From Tethya wilhelma (taxonomy: Eukaryota > Porifera > Demospongiae > Tethyida > Tethyidae), in the NCBI GenBank assembly GCA_964030475.1, contig CAXIPT010000002.1:18870189-18934188 (forward strand): 64,000 nucleotides of DNA. Reading direction: 5' to 3'. This document shows, piece by piece, positions 24,001 to 35,670 of the stretch (its first letter is position 1; every line of letters starts with the position of its first letter). A program made the position numbers and the translations under genes. The notes beneath the pieces are model-generated. The model was not told the DNA's origin and did not search any database. It saw nothing but the letters and a program-made list of their open reading frames with translations.

Positions 24001-25285
24001 TAAGCTTGCATGTCATTACCCAACCTTTTCAATTTGCATACATTCAGCTACAAACAATATTTATACATGTGCATGTTTGTGATCAGTACGTACTCTGTAA
24101 GGGGTCACATATCTTCCCTCTGGTGTTACTTCACCATTCCTGCTGAGCAAGAACTGTCGAGGAATCCGGTAATGATTGAATGCCATAAATCTATCAAAGT
24201 GTGCATGCAAGCAAGATAAATTATGTATACTCTTTATGCAAGCAAGGAGGAAGAAACTATATGACAGTATACATGTGTATGCCTGTCAATCGGTCAGAAT
24301 TTACCCGTTGGCTATCCCATTCTGACCAATCTTCTTCCCCATGTCCCCTATGATGACCCCCGGAAAGGGAAGGTGAGTTGAGGGGTCCCTGACGGGGACC
24401 ACAAACGAGTGGAGGCCGTGACACTTGCCATCTGGTGTGTAGAGCTGGGCAAAGACCATTGAATAAGTGGCAATATCTCCAAGGTTACCAGACCAGCATT
24501 TGGTGGCCTCAAAGTCAGGTGTGTGCAGAACAAACTCCTGAAGAAAAGAGAATTTATTTGAGAAATCGATTTCTCAAGCAAGTTGTACAAATGGTACTCA
24601 CTTGAGTTGCTGGGTCAAATGTAGCAGTTGTTCTCATTCCCCTGGCATTACTACCATGGGTCAGCTCTGTTAGTGCAAAGCAGCCAACGATCTGAATTGA
24701 GAGTTTTATCACACATCATACACTGGCTGTCTACAATACACACACCACAACTTACTTCAAAGCTCTTGGCTTGCTCAAAGAAATGCTTCTGTTCTTTCTT
24801 CGAGCCACTTCGTACACCTCCTGCAAACACCTACAGAGAGAACAAAGGCCTATGAAGTACATGATTGAACATATTGAATGTAATGTATCTACGTGCATGC
24901 ATAATGTACATGTACAGCTCAATCTAACCTCACTGTTAAGAACGAACATTGCCAACAGACTACTGTCAAAGGACTGAATGGCTGCCTGAAATGCAAAACT
25001 CTTTGTGGGGCTTCTCATGAACTCCTCTTCAGGAAGAAAATCATACTCATAAAGGCGTTTGATTCGCTTAAGAGTGAGAGCTCTAGTCTGCTGGAGTGTC
25101 AGCTCTTCTTGGGGATCGACAAACAGTGGATCTCTTGCTAGTGTGTCCCAGACAAGACGTTTAAATTCAACTATCTCTTCTCCTTCCAGAAGATTTCTCA
25201 AGGATTCCACATCAAAGGAAGCCCTTTTCCTCCATTCATCCAGTGGATTAGGAGTACCATCAGAAGTACTTTGCTCAGTAGCCAT
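21006..25285 (-). CDS. ACOX3: Peroxisomal acyl-CoA oxidase, ACOX3 type
   Basis: About 678 aa, 16 exons on the minus strand: 25285-24929, 24830-24756, 24691-24602, 24537-24305, 24190-24094, 23956-23847, 23733-23661, 23507-23385, 23281-23161, 23066-22944, 22867-22757, 22689-22604, 22534-22466, 22398-22261, 22069-21983, 21149-21006. FAD-dependent first step of peroxisomal beta-oxidation, making enoyl-CoA and H2O2. Landmarks in order: [110 protein letters not shown]. The last three residues are SKL, a perfect type 1 peroxisomal signal. Order and length agree with vertebrate ACOX3, which acts on branched acyl-CoAs. The donor of exon 14 was chosen at 22261 because only that keeps frame and family spacing. 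Confidence 0.93.
21355..21560. mobile_element. Non-autonomous DNA transposon (MITE) in the last ACOX3 intron
   Basis: A 23-bp perfect terminal inverted repeat occurs at 21358-21380 and 21538-21560 (outer bases TACACTGTTAAATTTT). The 8-bp direct repeat ATCTCCAT lies at 21347-21354 and 21561-21568, i.e. a likely target-site duplication as made by hAT-type elements. Three extra bases (ctc) sit between the left duplication and the left repeat. No coding capacity in the roughly 200 bp. Confidence 0.8.
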
Positions 25286-25774
25286 ACTCTCTCCTGGACG
25301 ATTTATATTTCTTTCTCCTCTCTCTATATAGCACAGATCAGATCAGACTCAAGCAGAAGAACAGTTCATGACATGACAGCTGTCACCGTTGCAGTGAGTT
25401 TGGTAAGAGGTCGTACATCTTCTAGGTCAAAGGTCAAATAATTGCTGACTCATGCATGAACTGAGGCACCCAACTCAAGATTCTTCTCTCTTCGAGCCTC
25501 TCTTTGGTGAAGTTCAAGCTCGTGTGAGGTTTGGATAGTTTGTGAGTATTGTTAACAATTCATTGTCTAGACAGACATGCATGTTTTGTAGCTAGACTAC
25601 CATACATTCTCACTGATTTGAACTTGTATATAATACATATGATAGGTTAGGACACACGTGAATTCATCAGTGTCTTGGCAAGCTACAGGCGTATCTTAAT
25701 CCTCCATTTCGTTTTTAAAATCTCCATTTAGTATTTCTGGTCCCTGGCCACTTGTTTTAAATAGTCACGTCAAT
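25286..25774. promoter_or_regulatory. Divergent promoter region between ACOX3 and the helical-repeat gene
   Basis: 489 bp between divergent start codons. No TATA box at a convincing distance was seen. Must contain both promoters if the annotated starts are right. Confidence 0.45.
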
Positions 25775-26850
25775 ATGGCACAGGTTGAGAAACGTGCAGT
25801 ACCACCTAAATGTAGGAATGGTTTAATAGCTACTCCAGCAATAACATTCAACCTCGAGTTGTACTGCACCTCTAGGAAAGAAACAACATGTAAAACACTC
25901 GAACTAGATCACTTTCCCAGTTCCGTTCTGGAACTAAAAGAAGCTATTCAACTCCAGTTCTCCATCCCTGTGTGTGTTCAACAGATTTCATATCAGTACG
26001 CCATCTTGACAGATGAAGACAACTTGACAAAGAGAAACATTCGCATTGGTGATACCTTTACTGTTTCCTTCCTCTGTGAGGGCAAATGCAAGTACATCGT
26101 GGAGATTATAGACTGGATGAAGGACGTATTGACTCACGTGAGGGCAGAACGTGAAAGCATTGAGCCTGACATCGGATCGAAGACGGACAAGGTGATTGCT
26201 CGAGGAATGCAGTGCGGCTACGATGGAGCTCTCACTCTTGAGCTCTTTGATTGGCTCGATCCAGAGGCTTACGTCAATAAACTCTACTTTGAGACGGTCG
26301 GTGGCTTGACAGTGGTGCAGTCTCTGTGGAAGGAGATGCTGACACTCGAGTGGAAGAATATGCCACTCACTTTGAAATTTCTCGAGAGCTATACTGCTCA
26401 CATTTATTCCAACTTTGGTGAGACAGTAGCTCTGAGGAGAGTCCTGCTCAACTGTGGTGGACTCGAGCTGTGTATCAAGTCGTTTCTCAGAATTAAATTG
26501 TCGAGGGGCCAACCCATTGAAGATAAAATCAGTGTGATCGGTAACTGTGATACCAACAGCTACTTATTCAGACGAGTACTGGAGAACACCCTTCATATGA
26601 TTTGCAAGTGAGTGCATTAGTTACTATTGGTGCAGCTCATCAGTGTCACTACTGTGCATATCTGTTGGGGGTGGGGCTGGTACTATCTGCTGTGTAATCT
26701 TGTACCAAATGATGTGTGGTCATATGGTGGTCTGAATCCACTGGCCAAGTGCTTCCTTTGATGTGGCAAGTGTGGTGTAATTGGCTGACAAATACAAAAT
26801 GTCCATGCACATATTCAAACTACTTGAAGTGTGTGACCTTTACCATGTGT

Positions 26851-26896
<46 letters not shown>

Positions 26897-27257
26897 TGTA
26901 TTCTCCTTCCAGCTTCTCTGAGCTACCCGAGTGTCAAGTGTCCATTGCCTCTACACCCGATGTCCTCCAGCAGATGCTCTGCATGTCTCTTTCTGACTTC
27001 TACCTGACCACCATCTCTGTCCTCGTGGCTGAGGTGTTTCTCTGTTTGGGCCACTGTCCTGCTGCCCATCAATACCTCACACAGCCAGAGATCGTAGAAG
27101 GCTTGTTGGCCGCCTATATCATGAGATCAGCTACCACTCCCAGTGATGATAGGGAACGATTTGTGCTTGTGGCACTAAAGTGAGTGAGTGAGTGAGTGAA
27201 TTAGTTGGATGGGTTTAGTCAAATTGTGAGCTGATTTTTGCAGCGATTCATTCATGT

Positions 27258-27319
<62 letters not shown>

Positions 27320-27881
27320 ATGCTTTACTCTTGTTGTCCTAGCCCAGCTCATCCTCGTTTCTCCTCACCTCATTCCTAGCCAGTTCATCGAAACTATTCT
27401 TGATCTTACAAAGGACTTCCTCTCTGAAGCCCGCCCCGATGACATCAAACAGTATGAGGAGAACCAAGTGTGTATATGGGCCACCTTGCTTCCCTATGTC
27501 AAGCTTCTCTATCTCCCAAACCAGGTGCAAACTGCAGACAACACTGCTTGCACTCATTTGGAGAAGCTTCAGAACTCAAGCAAAGAAATCATAGTATTTT
27601 TCCTCCACAGTAAAGTGGCACGACAGATTCACTGCGATATACTAGTAAAAGAGGGCCTTGTGGACTTCATCACAATCTTACCGTGGTACACTAGTCACGA
27701 ATCCAACTTTCGCGATAAGTTAGAGGAGCTAGCATTTGAACTAAACAAACATGTTCCTCTTCAACCACCAAAGTTGAGCAGCATCGCTAAGGGCACACTT
27801 GCAAGACTGTACTTTGGACTTGAAAGGGTAGTCAATACTCACTCCCCAACTGAACTTATTACTGATTTTTATCCCTCTTAG
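25775..27881 (+). CDS. Unrecognised protein: ubiquitin-like N-terminus plus armadillo-like helical repeats
   Basis: About 553 aa in three exons, 25775-26607, 26913-27179 and 27320-27881, both introns phase 2. Residues about 20-110 have alternating beta-like hydrophobics and the pattern of a ubiquitin-like fold (KTLELDHFPSSVLELKEAIQ, then LTKRNIRIGDTFTVSFLCEG). The rest is leucine-rich and helical (for example LRRVLLNCGGLELCIKSFL, FYLTTISVLVAEVFLCLG, CFTLVVLAQLILVSPHL), resembling armadillo/HEAT repeats. No catalytic motif, signal peptide or membrane segment. The architecture superficially recalls ELMO-family or formin regulatory halves, but their defining later domains are absent, so I give no name. 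Probably a cytosolic scaffold. Both introns have a microsatellite at or near the acceptor. Confidence 0.8.
26728..26894 (+). repeat. Dispersed repeat, copy 1, ending in (CA)n
   Basis: Lies in intron 1 of the helical-repeat gene. A diverged reverse-complement copy is found at 28874-29048; both copies end in a CA/GT tract. Starts TGGTCTGAATCCA. Confidence 0.75.
27261..27318 (+). repeat. (CT)n microsatellite acting as polypyrimidine tract
   Basis: CT run ending directly in the CAG acceptor of exon 3 of the helical-repeat gene. Confidence 0.9.
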
Positions 27882-28008
27882 AAATCAACATTGTTTGGTT
27901 TTTTTTTAGTTTTTTCACGAGTGTTTTTTAAATCACCCCTACATTTTTAAATTTGCATGGTCGATGAGTGTCAAATTTGTTTTTAATATGTGTGTGTGTA
28001 GAGATTAC

Positions 28009-28014
28009 AATAAA
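28009..28014 (+). terminator. Poly(A) signal of the helical-repeat gene
   Basis: AATAAA 128 bases after the stop codon at 27879-27881, preceded by T-rich sequence. Confidence 0.6.
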
Positions 28015-28871
28015 GTTTCTAGCAAAAAAGTAATAGATGCTCTTATGCATGAAAAATTCAAAAATTAGTTCTGTTATATATTCTCCTTGACTGTTACCTA
28101 TAGCTTAAGCAATGTATATGCCTTAGAACATCAGTTCAGTTAAAAGCCCTCCTTGACTCTTCACAAGATGTCTATTTTGCCTAATTCTATTGTGTTCATT
28201 AGAAGAGTGATACTCCACCTTCCCTATGCTGTAGGCTTGCAACAACAATAGCATGTAAGCAAATCAATTACTTGTCAGAATAAACAGTATTCTACTGCGT
28301 CTCAGTTACCAAGTCACTGGCAATTAAACAATTAGTGGTCTTGAATAATTCAATTACTTTAACCTATGCAAGTGATGCCACTATGTGGTGAGGGAGGTAA
28401 TTTGTAGGCCAACCAATGGTTCTCCAACCCCCCAAACTATAGCTCCTTCCTGCCATCTGATAGCCTTAGCCTTGTTATAGCTACGAATTGGCCTGTTTAC
28501 TGATGAATGCTCCTTAAGTGTCATCAATTTCTCTACTCCATTTTGAGAGGCTGTTTAGGTTTGATTGGAGCATTGTTACATTCAGTGTGTGTATGTGTGC
28601 GCATGTGTGTATGTGTGAGTGTGTGTATGTGTGTGAAGGTTCAATTCAAAGTGCACACAGTTCTTCAGCTCTCCTCTCACAGGCTCCATCACTCGTTAAT
28701 TTGCACAAAGAAAGAGCTGCAGTAATGATGTATTTTCCATGTTGAGCCAACTGATCTGTATGTATACAACCATTGTCCTAATCAACGACCACATTGAGTT
28801 GAAAAACCAGGCCACCAATTCTGATATACAACCTGCATATTCATGAACATGAATGTATGATTAATAGCAGC

Positions 28872-28873
<2 letters not shown>

Positions 28874-28919
<46 letters not shown>

Positions 28920-29048
28920 ACACATGGTAAAGGTCACACACTTCAAGTGTCTGAATGTGTGCATGGTCATTTTGTACTTGTCAGCCGATTACACCACACT
29001 TGCCACATCAAAGGAAGCACTTGGCCACTATACAGTGGATTCAGACCA
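28874..29048 (-). repeat. Dispersed repeat, copy 2, inverted relative to copy 1
   Basis: Begins with a (GT)n run and then reads as the reverse complement of 26728-26894 with about one difference per ten bases and small indels. An N at 29049 marks its right edge. Confidence 0.75.
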
Positions 29049-29956
29049 NCAGAAACAGAAAAGGAGGAAGGATGGAAGGGGGAATATATTGCAGCACACC
29101 AAATGCAGGCATAATGCGATATTAGCATAATGAACCATCTGACCTTGAAATGACATTTGCACCCATAGCAATCATCTAATGAAATACCTTATGTGCTTCC
29201 TGAACCCATCTAACCTGCAGTGGTGCCTCTCCCACCTTGTGCACGGAATCCATCCAATGGTCACTGGGAGCTGTTTTACTACCTTGCTAATTTGTGTTTG
29301 GTGAGCTAACTCCCTAAAATTATCTAACCCTTTCTCCTCCCCCTACAACATCCATTGCCATCTGTGTTGTTAGTCAGTTACCCAGCTACAGCTACAGTGT
29401 ATATATATATATATATCGGTATAATAATATTATTATCAGTAGTAATTGTTTGTTTGCTTGTATACACTATTATAGGTGTGGACATTCGATTCAATTTGAT
29501 CGCCATGGTAGTTCATAATGTTACCATGGCATTGGCCAGCCTCATATGGTGCCCATACCCAGTGTATGTAGAGGGCAGCTGGTTAAAATTACCGCATGCC
29601 ATGCACTCATGTGCAACCCATGGTCTTATATGTGCTTCCAATGGTAGCTACTTATCTGACACTCGATATGTTCACAAATTAATCATTGCTTAATGTTCCA
29701 ATTAAAGTGTGGTTGTGTTGCCTTAGAATTAGTGTCCTCTGAGGTTAGCCTCTAGCTGGCAAGAGTGGAGCAGCCCTCCACCTGTTTGTCCCCTGAGTGT
29801 GTAGTCACCCTAGCTGCCAGCCTAGCCCAAGAAGGCCATCCAAAACTTCTCCACCCAACCCACCCAGCCTCATTCCCTGCAGTATACACACACAATTATT
29901 ACACTTGTACATTATAATTATTATGCATTTCCACTAAGTATTATCGTACTGTGTAC

Positions 29957-29997
<41 letters not shown>

Positions 29998-32452
29998 ATA
30001 CACCGATCCAGGCCGGCACCATGCCACTGGTGGTGACTCAATGTCTCAGGGCCAATTTTCGTTGCTTGGTGTGAGTATGCATCGTCGTGGCAATGTTCTA
30101 ATTGGAATAATTGGAATAATGATACAAAGTCTGCTATTTGTTAAGTGGTACCAATCCCTTCGCTGTGTTTATCGTAGACTCCTTTTAGAGCTATAGAGAT
30201 GCTCAACCTTCCCGTGTAAGTTTATCTGTATTGACGTTAATTGCACGCGAGTTTAGCGTGAAAGATTATCTTGCAGTATGTACTCTAGAAAATTACTCCT
30301 GATTTGACCCGGTATTTCACATCTCTTTGTATCATTAGCAGTGGAAAACGTATATCCCTCGATCCCGTTGAGATATGAAAAATCTTTTACGCTGAGGTAA
30401 TTATTGCACAATGTTCAGCTTCGCTGCATCCAGGAATTAGAGACCAGCTGTCCACAGTCCAATGCCCACAATGGTCAACTCCTTTTGATCCACACATATC
30501 CTATGGTTCCACTAACCACACAACTTGCACTCTACAGGGTTGTCCTGTGATGTGTTATGCAACAGGTACCGTGGCATAACAACACCAGCATGCACTAGCT
30601 AGCTGTCTACATACATGTGGTAGAGCATTGAGTGAGGGTTTCAATTCATAGTATGTGGTCTGCACACCCACTGTGAGATCAAAGACCCCCTCTTGTGATA
30701 ACAAAGACTGCTGGGGATCTCTCTTTACTCTTTAGACGGTCAGCTAATAGTGTTGTGTGTTGTGTGAAATGTACGCTCTTACTCACGCCTGTATTCTCTT
30801 GTGGTCTCTCTCTCTCTTTTTCTCTCTCCTACATGCAGTGTGTGTTCAGGTGTCACTGATTGCTGTGCATGCGCTTAAGATAGAGCATGCCAAAGAATTT
30901 GTTTTAAAAAGTTTGTTTAGAAACTACAAATTATCAGAAAACCACATACAAACAGTTGCTGCTTATAAAAAAAATCTTTGCTTAAGTTCAGAGCCAAATG
31001 TGCAGCCTTTCCTTCATGTATACTACAATTGAGTGTGTTTGTGTGACTTTTTTTGCAAACCACAGATGCAAAATTTGTGCCCATATGCAACAGCCTAGAG
31101 TCTTTTTATTGCCACCTGTATTATTTGTTGGTCAGTTTTCACTCATTGAAGCCCTAGTGTAGGCTTGTTTTGAGTTACTTGTTGTTGGTATTGATTGTCC
31201 TCTGGTTACAGTTAATGTGATTGTTCACTTAACAACAAATCCAATTTGAAAATATTGTATACAAATGTATGTTAATGCATGGCATGCTGTTACTTAACCG
31301 GTTTACACATTGAGACACATGTGTCTTTTGTTTTGCCCACACATGTGCATGCATATGTGCTTGTGTAAACACATGTGCCCATGCAGGGGAAAAAAGTAAG
31401 TCATTATGTTTGAATTGTAGGCTTGTTCTTTTACACTCAATTTTTTCAACATTAGATCTCTGAAAGTAATTGCTCTCAAATGAGAGTGAAACTGCACTAA
31501 ACACCACTGTTATGTTATTTGCCAGTTAAGTGCCCATCCAAGCACAATTAGGATAGTCAGTGCAATCAAATTGGGATAATGATAGCCGGTGAAAATTTGC
31601 TCTTAGCAAATAACTAGCTAGGCAACAAAGTACCCTCAAAGCTAGGTTATGCTAATCAGCTGAATGAGTTAGAGGTATGCATACTACACTTTGTCGACAT
31701 AAAAGAGTATGTAAAACATCCCGTTCTGGTGTAATCCCCTTAATGTTTGGATAGCAACATCTGTTTATGTATCGACAGAGTCTTCCAACAGAATGCACCA
31801 ATTCATTTCTGTATCTCAGTTTGTAACATGACTCCCTCGTTAGCAATTGGACAATTACCAGGAAATAAACACATGGCAATCAGCATGCATAATATGTGAT
31901 TGTATACAGAAAACATTGTCGTGAATTATTTCACGAAACCATAATGCTTCCAAAACTGAATGGACTCAAAGAATTTCTTTGACTCTGTTGTATCGTACAC
32001 AAGATCTTTTTTCTGTTGGATGGTGTACTTACGAATTGCATGCATGAGTGATTTTATTGGATTGACGTGCACAACCTTCTATATACGCAAGATACATGCT
32101 TGTGTATATATATATGTATATGGGGTTTACTGGATATGCAAGAATTGTCTGTGGCATCCTCCCTCTTCAAGATCAAAGGGTGTCCAGTATTATCCGTTGC
32201 ATTTGATGATCTCAACTTCCTTGTAGCTGTACAGGTGTGGGTATGTGCAGTGTAGTTCCTTGGAATCATTACCACATTATGTCAAATTTTATGGTTGAGT
32301 GTGTGTATCTCTTAGACAACCCGGCACCACTATTTCCATACCTCTATAATGAGTCTGATACGGTATAGTCACGATGGGTATAATACACATAATATTATTG
32401 TATATTGCATGCATGCAGGTATGCTTGCCATGTATATATATATTTGTGCATG

Positions 32453-32470
32453 CATGTGTGTGTGTGTGTG

Positions 32471-32530
<60 letters not shown>
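32453..32530 (+). repeat. (GT)n microsatellite
   Basis: Long GT tract with a few interruptions in the intergenic DNA. Confidence 0.9.
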
Positions 32531-32531
<1 letters not shown>

Positions 32532-34729
32532 ACGTGCGTGTATGTATTATTATGGCATGAAATGCATGTGCTGCACCCTAACGTACTGCTCAGTGTTTGT
32601 AGGTGGACTGATTGAAACTAGAAGTGCACCTACATATGTGTATTTTTAGTTTGCTATGTAGTTTTTAGTATTGCATGCGGTGATGCTATAGTATTAAGGA
32701 TGAGGCATGCATTTGTTGGGTGTTTTGATGGTTCGGGCTGGGATCGATGTGGCTGGGATGTGGGTGGAAGGGGAGGAGAGGGGAAATTAATTGCAGCTGA
32801 ATTGACGAATTAATCGAATCTTAATTGTGGCATTCATGCAGTCGTGTGCATGCATTATTTGTTGCAATTGTCTACTATTAACTGACACACAGTCTGTTTG
32901 TTATTGAAGGACCTGCATGTGTCCAATTTAAGTGTATATGCATGCATACTGATAGCATGATGCGTGCAGCACTCATGCTATTTCTTACTCGTGTGGGTCT
33001 CCCTCCTACATAACAATGTAGGCCTGCAGGTATGTTGTCTTAAGGCAAAGAATTTTCGATAGTGCTGTTTCTGTAACTTCATCTGGCTCGAATGCCAGCT
33101 ATTAACAGGGGGAAGGATGATTATTTGTAATTGCTCTAACTATGTACGCTAAATCTAATTTTCAACTAGCCCATTGCTTTGAAGTGTTGGTCCTACTACA
33201 AATCATTTATTAATGAGAATAAAAATAAAAGTGTTATTATTACAGATTTATGAATTTCATTTTAGTCAGTCAGTCAGTATCCATCAGGTGTTAGAATGCA
33301 ACCCCATGATGTGCCATTAATGATACAAAGAAATCTGTTTGTTGAATCTTCTGATCAAGAAGGTGCTAGGCATCCTTTCAAGGATTTGATGCACCTCTGC
33401 ACAAGTATGTAAGTATGATTATGTTGGCAACTTATATGTACACTGAATACAGAGTATCAACTGACACCCCAACAAAAGCTAAACAAGAAAATAATTGTTG
33501 AATTCCATAGGCACAAGTCCTTCAAAGCAACAAATATAGTTCCAAAATACAAAGAAAAGCTACTATAAAGAACCACATAATAAAATAACAGCATTATGGT
33601 AATATCTTGTGTTCGGTTTGAAGAGTAGTTGGGAAAGATGATACTTATTTTGTCTATGCTACACAAAGAAGTTTCACTGCTTCCCAATTATAATGGAAGC
33701 CATGCTGGCTACTGGATTTACGTCACTTCATGTTCAGGATGACCACTGTTTCACCTCCTACTCCCCTAGAGTTGTTAGGTTCCTATTAATAACTCTATGC
33801 CCTCTAATGGAACACAAAGACACTCAGCATTCCCCATAAACCACCAACTCTTTGAATTGTGAAAACTTGGGTTTTCAAAGTGACTCAAGAATGCTTTGAT
33901 CTTAACCTGGCGGTCAAACATTGTGCACATACTTTTCATTGTGTTCCTCGATGCATGCATCCCATGTGGGGATGATGAACGCTTGTACGAAATGCAACTT
34001 TTGAGTTTCACACATTCTCCCGTATACATATATGCAGTATCCGAGTGTCGTGTCACCTCGATACAGCCACTTGTGATGTCTTGCATTTAACGAGATTTGT
34101 AACCCCACATTTACGGCTTTTGTGCATCAAAGATTCCACACAAAGAACCATCCCCTTGCTGCTTTATTCTCAAACCCATTCTGATTGCATTATATTCCTG
34201 TACCTGCAGTGGTTGGTATGTTTCCAGTTCCCAAATGTGTGCATAGGTGGGTCAGTTTAACTAGTGCAATTTGACTTTGTTCTCCTTCACTTGTGCCAAA
34301 TGTCAAGTGTCCATATACCATACTCAGTCCAATGGAACTAATCAGCAGTGTTTGTATGTCATTAGTATGTGCAATGATATTGCACTAATGTAGTCTACAG
34401 TTTACCATTCATTGTTCCACCTGCATTTGCAAGTTGCCGTGTGTGCATGAGTGAGTGAGTGAGTGAGTGAGAGTGTGTCTGTGTGTGTTCATGTGACTAT
34501 ACATGCTGGGTACAAATGCAAGACAAAACGCCCAGCTGTACATTTTTTACATACCACAACTCTCAGACAACAAATTAATCATTTTGCAACTTAATAACTC
34601 AATGAGTAATTGGTACTTGAGTTTAGACAAGTACACACCACAGAATTACCATTACACACTCTTCAACATCCTGGTCTGACTAATGTGCGCAACCAGCCTA
34701 ACAACTGCTGTGCAGTTACATAAACAAAA

Positions 34730-34932
34730 CTAATACGTTCTTCTTGCTTGCATGGTGAACGTCTTTTGCATGATAGCACTTTTTTGTATAGCCAAAGCAG
34801 CTGGACCACTTTTCTTACAAGCTCCATCTTGTGTATTTACTATCTCTGCTTCAGTTTTTGACTGTTCACCTTCTGTAGCATGTGATATGGGTATCACAAT
34901 GCCTTTTCCACAAGAGTATAGTGTTACTACAC
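34730..34932 (-). other. Weak coding-like frame, minus strand
   Basis: Follows a plausible acceptor (gtgtgtgtag) at about 34933 and stays open for some 67 codons to a TAG. It contains KTEAEIVNTQDGACKKSG. No family recognised; may be a terminal exon or chance. Confidence 0.2.
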
Positions 34933-35412
34933 ACACTCACCACTCTCTCTTTTATCATGGCTATCTCTTAGTATTGTCCAGCTAGTGTCCCATAGTCTTT
35001 GAAGGCATTGGAGACAGTGACAGGGCTGTGTTCCCCTGAGCTGGCACTGATTTTGTGTTGTTCATTGACTTGGTATGTGATGACATTCTATTTTTGCCAA
35101 CACATTGCTAAAAATTATTAGACGTGTATATACAAAGCATAAAACAATACCCAATTGTACTGCAATACCTTAGAGTGTGCATAATAACAATAATAACAGT
35201 ACGTGTTTACTTGTGTGTTGTTTATTTGCCAACAAGAAACAAGCTTTTGTTTTTATTTTATTTTCGGCTGTTTTCACTTATTCTTATAACATTTATTCGT
35301 CATGGTCAGAACTTAAAATTACCCAAACCCAAAGTCGGACCATTAAATTTTTAAGGCCTCTTTGTTGCAGTACACAATTTGAGCTAGTGGTAACCCAGTT
35401 CATATGCTATGG

Positions 35413-35670
35413 TCAGGAGGACAGATCCCACACACACCATATCACAAAAAATTGAAATGGTTTCTGGTTTTTGCCAGGCTTAGAGGCTGGTAAACTACAC
35501 TCTTCGAAGATACAGTTCCACTGGATGACCACATTTTCCTGTGAATTCCCCTCCTTGAGGTTTTCTGTGTACAGTTGCTTTATTTGCTGACTCACTTCCA
35601 TGTTCTCTACTGTTGGTACATCATTTTCTGTGTAGCATTTTGATTGTCCTGAGACATAGGGTCCTCCTCA
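35413..35670 (-). other. Weak coding-like frame, minus strand
   Basis: Open for about 85 codons between stops with protein-like composition (DVPTVENMEVSQQIKQLY, then VVIQWNCIFEECSLPASKPG). No recognised family and no clear splice donor. Recorded as a candidate exon or decayed mobile-element fragment only. Confidence 0.2.
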
